A stretch of DNA of 64,000 nt from Marinisporobacter sp. (GTDB lineage: Bacteria > Bacillota > Clostridia > Peptostreptococcales > Thermotaleaceae), in assembly GCA_025210525.1 (NCBI GenBank), contig JAOARP010000058.1, forward strand, positions 1 through 64,000, given 5' to 3'. Numbering within the stretch: the stretch's first letter is position 1; each line of letters opens with the position of its first letter. Under the pieces are notes generated by a model. That model was not told the origin of the DNA. It saw only the letters and a list, made by a program, of their open reading frames with translations, and made no database searches. A program made the translations under genes and the position numbers. This document shows positions 35,355 through 43,108 of the stretch, piece after piece.

Positions 35355-35885
35355 ATGACAGAAATTGAAATCGTTTTATTAGCCCTTTTATACGATAAAG
35401 ATTATTATGGGTATGAAGTTGAAAGGATTATAGAACAAAGAAATATGAGAGAGTGGACAAATATAGGGTTTTCCTCTATTTACAATTCTTTTAACAAACT
35501 TGAAAAGAAAGGGTTGATCTATTCGAGATATGAAAAGGAATATGGTTCTCCTAAGAGAAAAGTATATTTTATAAAGGATGAAACGAAAGAAATTATAAAA
35601 AAAGAAATTAGAAAAATATTAAGTGAGTATACTTCTGATGCTAGTAAATTTGATATAGGTATGGCATTTTCCTACTTAATTTCACACGAAGAATTTTATG
35701 TAGCATTGATAGAACGTAAAGAAAACCTAATAAAAAGAAGAGCGTTTATCCTTAAGAAATATCATCAGCATCCTACTGCAAATAAAAGACCTCATATAAA
35801 GGCATTATTTGAAAGACCGATAGTGTGCATAGATGCTGAAAAAGTATGGCTTGAAAATTTTATAAAGGAGATGAATAAACAATGA
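35355..35885 (+). CDS. PadR-family transcriptional regulator
   Basis: A 176-residue regulator with an N-terminal PadR winged helix (about 1-85: L-L-A-L-L, Y-G-Y-E-V-E-R-I, Y-N-S-F-N-K-L-E-K-K-G-L-I) and a C-terminal helical Vir-like dimerisation domain. PadR proteins usually repress their own operon in response to phenolic acids, drugs or unknown ligands. Its stop overlaps the start of a CMD-domain gene (ATGA). The likely autoregulatory operator is the palindrome directly upstream. The start ATG follows GGAGGTGAAGT. Confidence 0.9.
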   Translation: MTEIEIVLLALLYDKDYYGYEVERIIEQRNMREWTNIGFSSIYNSFNKLEKKGLIYSRYEKEYGSPKRKVYFIKDETKEIIKKEIRKILSEYTSDASKFDIGMAFSYLISHEEFYVALIERKENLIKRRAFILKKYHQHPTANKRPHIKALFERPIVCIDAEKVWLENFIKEMNKQ

Positions 35886-36196
35886 ATCATTTAGTGAGCA
35901 ATGCATTTCAAACTTTTATAAATGAAGCACCAGACCATGCAAAAGCATGGATGGAAGTAGTACAAAAATTAGATAAGGGAAGTGCACTTGATAAAAAAAC
36001 AGAAGAATTAGCGTACATAGCAGTTTTAGCAGCAGCTAGATTAGAAAGTGGTATTCCTTTTCATGTAAAAAGTGCAAAATTTAATGGTGCAAGTAGAGAA
36101 GAAATCATTAGTGCTGTATTAGTAGGTTTACCAGCAGTAGGAAATGGTGTAATATCATGTCTTCCGAAAGCATTAGAAGCCTATGATCATGAATAA
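35882..36196 (+). CDS. Carboxymuconolactone decarboxylase (CMD/AhpD-like) domain protein
   Basis: A 104-residue CMD-family protein with the conserved I-P-F-H-V-K-S-A and G-A-S-R-E-E-I pattern. The residues where AhpD-type relatives have C-x-x-C are L and G (R-L-E-S-G-I), so the redox-active pair is missing; the single Cys lies near the C-terminus. It cannot act as a standard alkylhydroperoxidase. A decarboxylase/isomerase-like or ligand-binding role is possible. It is coupled to the PadR gene by a four-base overlap and probably shares its inducer. Confidence 0.85.
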   Translation: MNHLVSNAFQTFINEAPDHAKAWMEVVQKLDKGSALDKKTEELAYIAVLAAARLESGIPFHVKSAKFNGASREEIISAVLVGLPAVGNGVISCLPKALEAYDHE

Positions 36197-36214
36197 ACAT
36201 ATATAATGGATGAT

Positions 36215-36298
36215 AGAGATAAAAACACTGTTTCGGTTGGTAGTCCGAACCTATCTATGAAAGATAGATAGCAGTAACCTTCCCTCCTGGGGTTGTCC
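36215..36298 (+). promoter_or_regulatory. yjdF riboswitch
   Basis: A structured leader 40 bases upstream of a YjdF gene. It shows CACUG, a hairpin-like UUCGG...GUCCGAA block, an extended CUAUCUA / UAGAUAG stem, GCAGUAACC and a pyrimidine-rich UCCCUCC. These match the known yjdF motif in order and in its fixed gene association. The class binds azaaromatic compounds and is thought to activate translation. CCUCC here could pair with the GGAGG of the ribosome-binding site at 36323. Confidence 0.85.
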
Positions 36299-36337
36299 AT
36301 TCTCTATTTAGGAATCATCAATCAGGAGGTATTGAAT

Positions 36338-36754
36338 ATGAAAGTAATCAGTAAATTTACCGTTTTATTTGAAGCGCCTTTTTGGGTGGGAATCATCGAA
36401 AGAACTTATAACGAAAGATACGAGGTTTCAAAAATACTATTTGGTTCAGAGCCTAAGGATTATGAGGTATATCATTTTATATTAAAAAAATATAATCATA
36501 TACAATTCACTAATGCTATTCATATGAAAAATAAAAAAGATAAGAAAATAAATCCCAAGAGGCTTCAAAGAAAAATCAGAGAAGAGACTAAAAATAAGGG
36601 GATTGGAACAAAGGCACAAATGGCAATAAAGCTTCAACATGAAGAAAATAAATTAGCAAGAAAAAAGAAATCTAAAGAAAAGAAGGAAGAAGAACAAAGA
36701 AGAAAATTCGAATTAAGACAGCAAAAGAAAAAAGAAAAGCATAAAGGTCATTAA
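36338..36754 (+). CDS. yjdF: YjdF family (DUF2992) protein
   Basis: A 138-residue protein. It begins with F-T-V-L-F-E-A-P-F-W-V-G and contains F-G-S-E-P-K-D-Y-E-V, N-P-K-R-L-Q-R and K-G-I-G-T-K-A-Q-M-A-I-K-L-Q. The tail is strongly basic and helical (about residues 80-138, K/R/E-rich). These are the hallmarks of YjdF/DUF2992. The molecular function is unknown; the riboswitch suggests a response to toxic heteroaromatic compounds. ATG at 36338 follows AGGAGGTATTGAAT. A strong terminator follows. Confidence 0.92.
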   Translation: MKVISKFTVLFEAPFWVGIIERTYNERYEVSKILFGSEPKDYEVYHFILKKYNHIQFTNAIHMKNKKDKKINPKRLQRKIREETKNKGIGTKAQMAIKLQHEENKLARKKKSKEKKEEEQRRKFELRQQKKKEKHKGH

Positions 36755-36764
36755 AAATAGAAAG

Positions 36765-36811
36765 AGTCATGTGACTTAGAGCAACTTCTAAGTTATATGA
36801 CTTCTTTTATT
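36765..36811 (+). terminator. Rho-independent terminator
   Basis: A 16-bp stem AGTCATGTGACTTAGA / TCTAAGTTATATGACT (three G-U pairs), then TCTTTTATTT, after yjdF. Confidence 0.88.
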
Positions 36812-36826
36812 TGCTAGAAAATTATA

Positions 36827-36890
36827 TTGACAAGAATAGAAGTAGTTACTATAATAGTTACTAAGGATAGTGGTTGACATAGTAACTACT
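36827..36890 (+). promoter_or_regulatory. Consensus promoter with three operator-like repeats upstream of azlCD
   Basis: TTGACA (36827-36832) and TATAAT (36850-36855) are both perfect, with a 17-base spacer. TAGTTACTA occurs at 36843-36851 and 36855-36863, and as the complement TAGTAACTA at 36880-36888. The outer copies form a 12-bp inverted repeat (AGTAGTTACTAT / ATAGTAACTACT). The promoter should be strong and tightly repressed. Confidence 0.85.
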
Positions 36891-36923
36891 AAATAAAGTC
36901 TGTTATTAAAAGGAGGGTGCATT

Positions 36924-37637
36924 ATGGCGATTGATTGTAAAACTAAATACAGCTTTAAGGATGGAGTAGTTGATGGGCTACCAATTGTTATTGGTTTTGT
37001 ACCTATTGCAATGGCGTTTGGAATATTATCAAAAACTACTGGAATTACAATGATGGATAGTATATTGTTTTCTGTTTTAGTATTTGCAGGTGCAAGTCAA
37101 TTTATAGCATTAAATTTATTACTTGTAGGGGCAGGGATAGGAGAAATTATATTAACCACATTGCTAGTGAACTTCAGACATTTTTTAATGGGAGCTTCCC
37201 TTGCCACAAGGATGACAAAGGATATGAAAAGATGGAGTCCCTTTATTGCATTTGGTATAACAGATGAAATTTTTTCTGTTGCATCTTTTAAGGAAGGAAC
37301 ATTAACGAAAGAATATATGTTATCTCTAGAATTTCTAGCTTATTCATCGTGGGTCGGTGGAACTGCTTTAGGTTATTTAGTAGGATCAGTACTTCCGGAG
37401 GCTATGAAAATGAGTATGGGGGTGGCTTTGTATGCTATGTTTGCTGCTATTTTGATACCTGAGATAAAAAAATCTACTAAGGCTTTCATATTAGCATGTC
37501 TATCAGGAATTATAAATAGTATATGTAAGATTTTTTTCTCATTACCTCAGGGGTGGAGTATTGTTATATCAATTATTTTAGTATCTTTTCTAGGCGTATG
37601 TGTCTTTAAAGAAAAGGAGGTAGAGGGAAATGAATAA
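36924..37637 (+). CDS. azlC: AzlC family branched-chain amino-acid exporter, large subunit
   Basis: A 237-residue membrane protein with about seven hydrophobic segments and family motifs: G-L-P-I-V-I-G-F-V-P-I-A-M-A-F-G, F-A-G-A-S-Q-F near residue 53, and N-F-R-H-F-L-M-G near 85. With AzlD it forms a branched-chain amino-acid (or analogue) exporter. It overlaps azlD by 8 bases. It lies behind a perfect sigma-A-type promoter carrying repeated operator sites. The ATG follows AGGAGGGTGC. Confidence 0.92.
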   Translation: MAIDCKTKYSFKDGVVDGLPIVIGFVPIAMAFGILSKTTGITMMDSILFSVLVFAGASQFIALNLLLVGAGIGEIILTTLLVNFRHFLMGASLATRMTKDMKRWSPFIAFGITDEIFSVASFKEGTLTKEYMLSLEFLAYSSWVGGTALGYLVGSVLPEAMKMSMGVALYAMFAAILIPEIKKSTKAFILACLSGIINSICKIFFSLPQGWSIVISIILVSFLGVCVFKEKEVEGNE

Positions 37638-37950
37638 TCAAGTTTTACTTATTTTAGGAATGATGCTTGTGACTTATATACCAAGATTGTTACCCTTCGT
37701 TATAGTATCGGGAAAAAAGTTACCTTCAAAGCTAGATCAGTTTTTACAGTATATTCCGTATACGGCTTTAGGAGCATTAATTATTCCAGGGGTGTTTTCT
37801 GCTACTCCTGAAATGCCACATGCTTCATTAGTAGGAATGGGATTTGCTTTTGTTTACGCTTGGTATAAGGGAGGAATCATTATACCTGTGTTAGGTTCTA
37901 TAGTAGTAACCTTTCTAATGCTTTTAATGAAAAATGGATTTGTTGTATAA
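37630..37950 (+). CDS. azlD: AzlD family branched-chain amino-acid exporter, small subunit
   Basis: A 106-residue membrane protein with three to four hydrophobic helices and the AzlD pattern T-Y-I-P-R-L-L-P near residue 15 and Y-I-P-Y-T-A-L-G-A-L near 46. It is the obligate small partner of AzlC, whose gene it overlaps by 8 bases. AGGAGG lies in the azlC tail. The TrmB-family regulator gene starts 45 bases downstream and may belong to the same transcript. Confidence 0.92.
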   Translation: MNNQVLLILGMMLVTYIPRLLPFVIVSGKKLPSKLDQFLQYIPYTALGALIIPGVFSATPEMPHASLVGMGFAFVYAWYKGGIIIPVLGSIVVTFLMLLMKNGFVV

Positions 37951-37995
37951 TGAATGAAGTGTTAGGATTTTAATGAAATCATAAGAGGTGAAGCT

Positions 37996-38829
37996 ATGAA
38001 TAATGAAATATTGATTATTGAGGATATGAAAAAATTAGGATTAAGTGAATATGAAGTAAAGGCATACTTAAACCTTTTAGAGGAATATCCTGTAAATGGG
38101 TATGCTTTAAGTAAAAATTCAGGAATTCCAAGATCAAGAATTTACGAAGTATTAGATAGTTTGAAAAATAAACAGATGGTATTTGAAGAAATTGAAGGAA
38201 AAACAACCCTTTATCATCCTATTGATCCAAAACTACTATTAAATAAATTGAAAAGTAATTTTGAAAATATATTGGATCATGTAGATACGTATACAAAAAA
38301 GGTTTATTCGAAGCAATTAAATGATAATAAATTAGTAGTGATTAAAGGAAGAGATAAAATTATTGAGTTCATTAATACATTGATTGCAGATGCAAAAAAA
38401 AGAATAGCTGTTTCACTGTGGGAAGAGGAAATAAACGATCTTTCAAAAACCTTAAATGAAGCACTTAATAGAGGAGTCATGTTAAAAGGTATATATTTTG
38501 GAAAAAACAATCCTTACAAAGAAATTGTTACCCATAGAAGGATAGAAAGATATTTATCAGAAAAAAGTGAACGATATATGACTATTACCATTGATGGGAT
38601 TCATGTAGTATCAGGAATCATATCAAGAGAAGAAGAAAGTCAAGTTACATGGACGAAGGATCAAGGTTTTGTAGAAATGAGTGAAGATTATATTGTACAT
38701 GATTTGATGGTAAACCTGTATTCTAAAAAATTAGGAGAAGAGGAAAGAAAAGCTTTTGAAAGCTATGCAGATCATGTTAGAAAAGAATATTTTGGATTTA
38801 CAGATGAAGAATTTGAAAAATTTAAATAG
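37996..38829 (+). CDS. TrmB-family transcriptional regulator
   Basis: A 277-residue regulator. The N-terminal TrmB winged helix (about 8-80: L-G-L-S-E-Y-E-V-K-A-Y, I-P-R-S-R-I-Y-E-V-L-D-S-L) is followed by a coiled coil and a C-terminal phospholipase-D-like sensor domain (about 110-260) that binds sugars in archaeal relatives. It is downstream of azlCD on the same strand and is a candidate for binding the TAGTTACTA repeats, though that is inference. The ATG follows AGAGGTGAAGCT. alaX starts 19 bases after its stop. Confidence 0.88.
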   Translation: MNNEILIIEDMKKLGLSEYEVKAYLNLLEEYPVNGYALSKNSGIPRSRIYEVLDSLKNKQMVFEEIEGKTTLYHPIDPKLLLNKLKSNFENILDHVDTYTKKVYSKQLNDNKLVVIKGRDKIIEFINTLIADAKKRIAVSLWEEEINDLSKTLNEALNRGVMLKGIYFGKNNPYKEIVTHRRIERYLSEKSERYMTITIDGIHVVSGIISREEESQVTWTKDQGFVEMSEDYIVHDLMVNLYSKKLGEEERKAFESYADHVRKEYFGFTDEEFEKFK

Positions 38830-38848
38830 ACCGTAGGGAGGAATTATA

Positions 38849-39562
38849 ATGAGTGAATTAATATTTCAAAAGGATAGTTATATAAAGGAGTTTGATTGCA
38901 AGGTTATAGCTATTGATGAGAATGAAAATGCAGTTCTTTTAGATAAAACAGCCTTTTCTCCAGGTGGAGGAGGACAGCTTTGTGATAAAGGGGTTCTTGT
39001 AGGGGATACAACCTATCAAGTTAAAAAGGTAAAGAAAAAAGGAGAAAAAATATATCATTATATAGATGGAGCATTGCCTCAGGTAGATGAAAGGTTGAAA
39101 GGAAAGATTGACTGGGAGTATAGATATAAACTTATGAGAACCCATACAGCTATGCATATTTTATGTGGTGTTGTATGGAGAGATTATAAAGCACAAGTAA
39201 CAGGAGGAAATATGGACCCTCTTAAAGGCAGAATGGATTTTGAATTTGAAAACTTTGATAAAGCTTTAATTCAAGAAATTGAGGAAAAAGTAAATAAGGA
39301 AGTAGAAAATAAAAGAAATATAAAAGTAAACATACTAAAAAGAGAAGAAGCCTTTCAAATCCCTGATTTAATCAGAACAAAAATAAATCTTTTACCAGAA
39401 GGTATTAAGGAGATTAGAACTATTGAAATTGAAGGACTAGATCTTCAAGCAGATGGAGGAACTCATGTCAATAATACTAGTGAGGTTGGAAAGATGAAGA
39501 TTGTAGATTATAAAAGCAAAGGTAAAATTAATAAAAGAATATATGTTGAATTAGAAGACTAA
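38849..39562 (+). CDS. Alanyl-tRNA editing protein AlaX
   Basis: A 237-residue free-standing editing domain that hydrolyses mischarged Ser- or Gly-tRNA(Ala). It has an N-terminal AlaRS C-like barrel with S-P-G-G-G-G-Q near residue 31 and an editing domain with zinc motif H-T-A-M-H near 92. The second motif reads A-D-G-G-T-H-V near residue 206; the position often held by Cys in C-G-G-T-H is Asp. Zinc coordination may thus differ. The start follows AGGGAGGAATTATA. It is 19 bases after the TrmB gene, perhaps in one transcript. Confidence 0.9.
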   Translation: MSELIFQKDSYIKEFDCKVIAIDENENAVLLDKTAFSPGGGGQLCDKGVLVGDTTYQVKKVKKKGEKIYHYIDGALPQVDERLKGKIDWEYRYKLMRTHTAMHILCGVVWRDYKAQVTGGNMDPLKGRMDFEFENFDKALIQEIEEKVNKEVENKRNIKVNILKREEAFQIPDLIRTKINLLPEGIKEIRTIEIEGLDLQADGGTHVNNTSEVGKMKIVDYKSKGKINKRIYVELED

Positions 39563-39566
39563 AAGT

Positions 39567-39701
39567 ATGGAAGCCATTGAATCAGGCGATAAAACTGTTG
39601 AAGAGGTAAATAATAAAACAGGAGCAGATTCTAGCGGCTGCGGTGGTAAACGATGTGGGGTAAAAATTAAAGAAATGTTAGAAGAATATAGGAGAGATTA
39701 A
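39567..39701 (+). pseudogene. BFD-like [2Fe-2S] protein remnant
   Basis: A 44-codon frame reading E-A-I-E-S-G-D-K-T-V-E-E-V and then S-G-C-G-G-K-R-C. This matches the second half of a BFD-like (2Fe-2S) domain. The first C-x-C pair, which should precede it by about 10 residues, is missing because the frame closes upstream at a TAG and the alaX stop. It is most likely a fragment joined to alaX by deletion. It starts 4 bases after alaX and has no clear ribosome-binding site. A terminator follows. Confidence 0.6.
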
Positions 39702-39708
39702 TTATAGT

Positions 39709-39748
39709 AAAGGTACTTCTGAATGAAAATTCAGGGGTGCTTCTATTT
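39709..39748 (+). terminator. Rho-independent terminator
   Basis: AAGGTACTTCTGAAT pairs with ATTCAGGGGTGCTT (one bulge) around GAAA, followed by a short U-rich run. It ends the TrmB-alaX region. Confidence 0.7.
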
Positions 39749-39749
39749 G

Positions 39750-40175
39750 TAGACAGTGATAGATTTGCTTACTGGTAGAGAAGTTCAACCTAGATAGTTA
39801 TCAAGAAGTCTAGTGGCTATAAGATCAGCACTGAAGTATCTCGAAAATGTGCTTTTGTGGTGCTAGAAAAGATATCGATCGTTATACTTTAGAAAAACGA
39901 ATTAAGTTAGAGATAAATAATACAGATTTAACCAGTGATATTCTGAAGATGGAGTTAGAAGGAGAAATCAATTTATTTATGAAGAATTTTGGAAATTAAT
40001 CATATAGAAAAAATTTATTATGAATTTTAAATGCTGTGTTAGGTTAAACTCTAGAAAGAATAAATTATACAAGAGAAATAATCACATATAAATATTTAAT
40101 GATTATTGAAATAGGTATGTATTAAATGATAAAATTATATAAAAAGAGAAAAAAACACATGAAAGGAGTGGGACT
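39750..40175 (+). other. Junction sequence with decayed coding fragments
   Basis: No intact gene is visible. Short open stretches (one at about 39758-39797 beginning V-I-D-L-L-T-G-R, interrupted by TAG and running on in frame to about 39863, and an open frame 39847-39999 ending M-K-N-F-G-N) look like pieces of lost genes, but I recognise neither. The last 100 bases are very AT-rich and probably hold the promoter of the RloA-like gene. Confidence 0.4.
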
Positions 40176-41555
40176 ATGTTATTAAGGTTTAATATTTCTA
40201 ATTTCTTATCCTTTAACAATGAGCAAGAGTTTAGTATGTTTCCAGGGAAAGTTCAAAAGTTTAATGATAGACTTATTCGAGACAAGAAATTAAGTACTTT
40301 AAAATTCTGTGCGTTATATGGAGCAAATGCGTCTGGAAAATCAAACTTGATTAAAGCTATAGATATAGCAAAAGAAATTATAATCAGTGGAATTCATAAT
40401 ATGGATTATAGTGATATGTATTGCAAATTGAAAGAAGAAAATAAAAATAAAGCTACAAAATTTGAATTTGAGATAAAAGTTAACGATTGCTACTATGCTT
40501 ATGGTTTTACAGCTAATTTAAATGATGGGATTGTGCTTGGTGAATGGTTGTATGAAATAACACCAACAGAAGAAATAATGATTTTTGAAAGAGATATGGA
40601 AAATAAAAAGATCAATCATGAAATTATATTTAAAGATGAATCAAATAAAAGCAAATTTGATGTCTACTCTCAAGATATTATGAATATGAATAATGTATTA
40701 TTGCTGTCTGAAATTAAAAGAAAAAACTTAAAGGAAAAAGATTTTGAGGTATTCAGTAATATTTTTAGTTGGTTCAAAGATAAATTAAAGATTATTTATC
40801 CTGATACAGTTATTGGAACTTTTTCAAGAATGTTTAATACAAACTGTAATTTAGATATTATAAAGCTATTAGATTATTTTGATACTGGAATTACAGGTTA
40901 TAAAATGGAAAATTCAAGTATGGAAGAACTAAAAAAGTATATGTCTTCAGATGAATATGAACGATTTATTAGAATTTTGAAAAAACCATTATATGATTTA
41001 AAAGAAAATAAAAAACTTAAAAAAGTTACAGTACAAGGAACTTTGAGAACTGATAAACATTTATTCCAATTGAATTTTGGAAATAAGGAGTGGGAGATTA
41101 ATAAATTATTATTTAAGCATGGTAAAAATTGTGACTTGATGTTTGAGTTTGGCGAAGAATCTGATGGTACAAGAAGACTAATTGAATTATTAGATGTAAT
41201 TCATAATGATAATGAAGATAATATATTTTTGATTGATGAACTAGATAGAAGCTTACATCCTCAAATGACAAAGAAGTTTGTAGAAACGTTTTTTAAAGCA
41301 ACAAAAGAGAAACATACGCAGTTATTTATTACAACTCATGAATCTAATTTATTAGATTTAGAGTTTTTGAGAAGAGATGAAGTTTGGTTTGTTGAGAGAG
41401 ATCAGGATTATAGTTCAAAATTATTTTCTCTTGAAAATTTCAAAGTAAGGTATGATAAAAAAATAGATAAAGCATATTTAGAAGGAAGATATGGTGCAGT
41501 ACCTGTATTTAAAGATTTTGATTCATATGTAGGTGATAAAGATGAAGAGTGTTAG
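40176..41555 (+). CDS. rloA: RloA-like AAA15-type ATPase (AbiL/RloAB defence component)
   Basis: A 459-residue ABC/SMC-like ATPase of the AAA15 group. Walker A G-A-N-A-S-G-K-S lies at about 49-56. The signature-like E-S-D-G-T-R-R is near 328, Walker B F-L-I-D-E-L-D-R-S-L-H-P near 351-362, and the switch T-T-H-E-S near 386. It overlaps an RloB-family TOPRIM gene by 14 bases. This gene pair is known as RloAB in Campylobacter restriction loci and as AbiLi/AbiLii abortive infection in Lactococcus. A phage-defence role is inferred from that pairing. The start ATG follows GAAAGGAGTGGGACT. Confidence 0.88.
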   Translation: MLLRFNISNFLSFNNEQEFSMFPGKVQKFNDRLIRDKKLSTLKFCALYGANASGKSNLIKAIDIAKEIIISGIHNMDYSDMYCKLKEENKNKATKFEFEIKVNDCYYAYGFTANLNDGIVLGEWLYEITPTEEIMIFERDMENKKINHEIIFKDESNKSKFDVYSQDIMNMNNVLLLSEIKRKNLKEKDFEVFSNIFSWFKDKLKIIYPDTVIGTFSRMFNTNCNLDIIKLLDYFDTGITGYKMENSSMEELKKYMSSDEYERFIRILKKPLYDLKENKKLKKVTVQGTLRTDKHLFQLNFGNKEWEINKLLFKHGKNCDLMFEFGEESDGTRRLIELLDVIHNDNEDNIFLIDELDRSLHPQMTKKFVETFFKATKEKHTQLFITTHESNLLDLEFLRRDEVWFVERDQDYSSKLFSLENFKVRYDKKIDKAYLEGRYGAVPVFKDFDSYVGDKDEEC

Positions 41556-42267
41556 TTTGAGAACGCCTAAAACATTTGGGCAGAGAACTAATGCAGATGT
41601 TGAATTAGAGCCAAACAAGAAATACTTCCTTGTGGTTGAAGGAAGTAATACAGAAAGAGATTATTTTAATGGAGTATTTAATTATAGAGCAGATTTAGGG
41701 ATAGATGATCTTATTGATATTGTTGTGGTAGAAAGAGAAGACGATAATAAAACAGATAGCCATCCAAAACATCTTTTAAATGGAATTTTAATAAAAATTG
41801 GAAAGATAGAAATGCCAGAAGGTTATCCAGATGATTATTCACTGATTGAATATGATGAAGAAATAGATGAGATTTGGTTAATATTTGATAGAGATCCAGG
41901 AAACTTTTATCAAAAACAATTTGATGAGATATATGAGAAATGTAATGAACATAATTTTAAAATAGGATTAACAAATCCTAACTTTGAATTTTGGTTGTTG
42001 TTGCATTTACCTGATATTGACATGTATGAAAAAGAAAGTTTATTGCAGAATAAGAAAGTAACTAAGAAAAGAAGATTTATTGAAAAGGAATTATCTGATA
42101 GGCTAGAAGATGGATATAATAAAAATAGAATTCGATTCGAAAGATTTAAAGAGCAAATCAATCTAGCTATAGAGCAAGAAAAGAGTTTTGAACAAAGGAT
42201 ACCTGATATATTTGGAAGATTAGGTTCAAACATAGGAATTCTCATATCAAAAATGAAGAATGATTAA
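41542..42267 (+). CDS. rloB: RloB-like TOPRIM-fold protein (AbiL/RloAB defence component)
   Basis: A 241-residue RloB-family protein. TOPRIM-like acidic motifs are V-V-E-G-S-N-T-E-R-D near residue 32 and I-F-D-R-D near 118, with N-F-E-F-W-L-L-L-H near 150, a family hallmark. It is probably a nuclease effector whose activity is gated by the RloA-like ATPase. ATG at 41542 is chosen because AGGTGATAAAG precedes it; an upstream in-frame GTG at 41533 is part of that site. A terminator hairpin follows the gene. Confidence 0.88.
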   Translation: MKSVSLRTPKTFGQRTNADVELEPNKKYFLVVEGSNTERDYFNGVFNYRADLGIDDLIDIVVVEREDDNKTDSHPKHLLNGILIKIGKIEMPEGYPDDYSLIEYDEEIDEIWLIFDRDPGNFYQKQFDEIYEKCNEHNFKIGLTNPNFEFWLLLHLPDIDMYEKESLLQNKKVTKKRRFIEKELSDRLEDGYNKNRIRFERFKEQINLAIEQEKSFEQRIPDIFGRLGSNIGILISKMKND

Positions 42268-42285
42268 ATTTCAATAGGGTTTATT

Positions 42286-42330
42286 AAGGATATTAGTCCG
42301 ATGATGTGTTGGGCTGATATTCTTTTTATT
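42286..42330 (+). terminator. Rho-independent terminator after rloAB
   Basis: GATATTAGTCCGA pairs with TTGGGCTGATATT (some G-U) around a short loop, followed by CTTTTTATTTG. Confidence 0.8.
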
Positions 42331-42404
42331 TGTAGATTATGCAAAATCAGTTGATAGATTTTTGGTTAATTCGAAAAATATGTAATAAGGAAGTAAAATA
42401 AATC

Positions 42405-42435
42405 AAAAAACCTAGTAAAGTGCTATCGGGTTTTT
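42405..42435 (-). terminator. Apparent original ychF terminator
   Basis: On the minus strand AAAAACCC and GGTTTTTT form a short stem ending in U residues, 28 bases beyond the stop of the decayed ychF 3' copy. The intact ychF copy lacks this flank, which suggests this was the native ychF downstream sequence. Confidence 0.55.
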
Positions 42436-42462
42436 CAATGTCCTAAAAGAAATTTATTCAAT

Positions 42463-42700
42463 TTACACGTTAAATCTAAATAATATTACATCTCCATCTT
42501 TTATAACATAATCTTTTCCTTCAAGGCGTACAAGTCATTTTTCCTTTGTAGTTGCTGCATTACCAGAAATTACTAGATTGTCAAAACTAATGGTTTCTGC
42601 ACGGATAAATCCTTTTTCAAAATCTGTGTGGATTTTTCCAGCAGCTTGAGGAGCTTTCGTATCAATTTTTATAGTTCATATATGTACTTCTTGTAGTCCT
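42463..42700 (-). pseudogene. Decayed duplicate of the ychF 3' end
   Basis: These 238 bases align without gaps to the last 238 bases of intact ychF (44946-45183). By hand I count about 31 differences, or roughly 87% identity. Reading on the minus strand, the frame keeps the YchF ending (F-R-F-N-V) but has a TGA where ychF encodes G in K-E-K-G-L-V. It is therefore a non-functional relic. Similarity stops abruptly near 42700, where brxL-like sequence begins shortly after. It marks the left edge of an inserted cassette. Confidence 0.9.
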
Positions 42701-42748
42701 GTAGTTTAATGAGTTTGTAGTAATCTTGTAGTGTTTAAGGTATAATGA

Positions 42749-43003
42749 AAACTAGGAAATAATCTAAATCAAAGAGATGTTATAGCCGTAAGAAAGACTG
42801 TATCTGAACTCATTAAACGAATATATCAAAGTGGAGAATTTGAGAGAGAAGATGTAGAAGAAATACTAAGATATTCTTTAGTAGAAAGAAGAAGAGTAAA
42901 AGAGCAGTTGAAGAAAATAGATGATATGAGGTTTTATGATGTACATTTTTCTTATATAGATATTGAAACCTTAAATGAAGAGTTTGTATCTGTTTCAGAA
43001 TAA
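42749..43003 (+). pseudogene. C-terminal remnant resembling BrxL (BREX Lon-like protease)
   Basis: An open stretch of 84 codons with no start or ribosome-binding site, opening after an in-frame TGA at 42746. It reads N-Q-R-D-V-I-A-V-R-K-T-V-S, then E-E-I-L-R-Y-S-L-V-E-R-R-R-V-K-E-Q-L, and ends F-Y-D-V-H-F-S-Y-I-D. I recognise this as the pattern of the C-terminal region of BrxL-type Lon-like proteases of BREX systems. The ATPase and protease parts are missing. No other brx gene is in the window. Confidence 0.6.
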
Positions 43004-43108
43004 GGTAAAGGTAATATTCAGAGGATGCAGTATTTAAGTCATTAGGTGTGGAATAAAATTATAACATTTAAGAAAGTGAAATAAAGCTTCTAAAGGAAGG
43101 TGTTTGAT

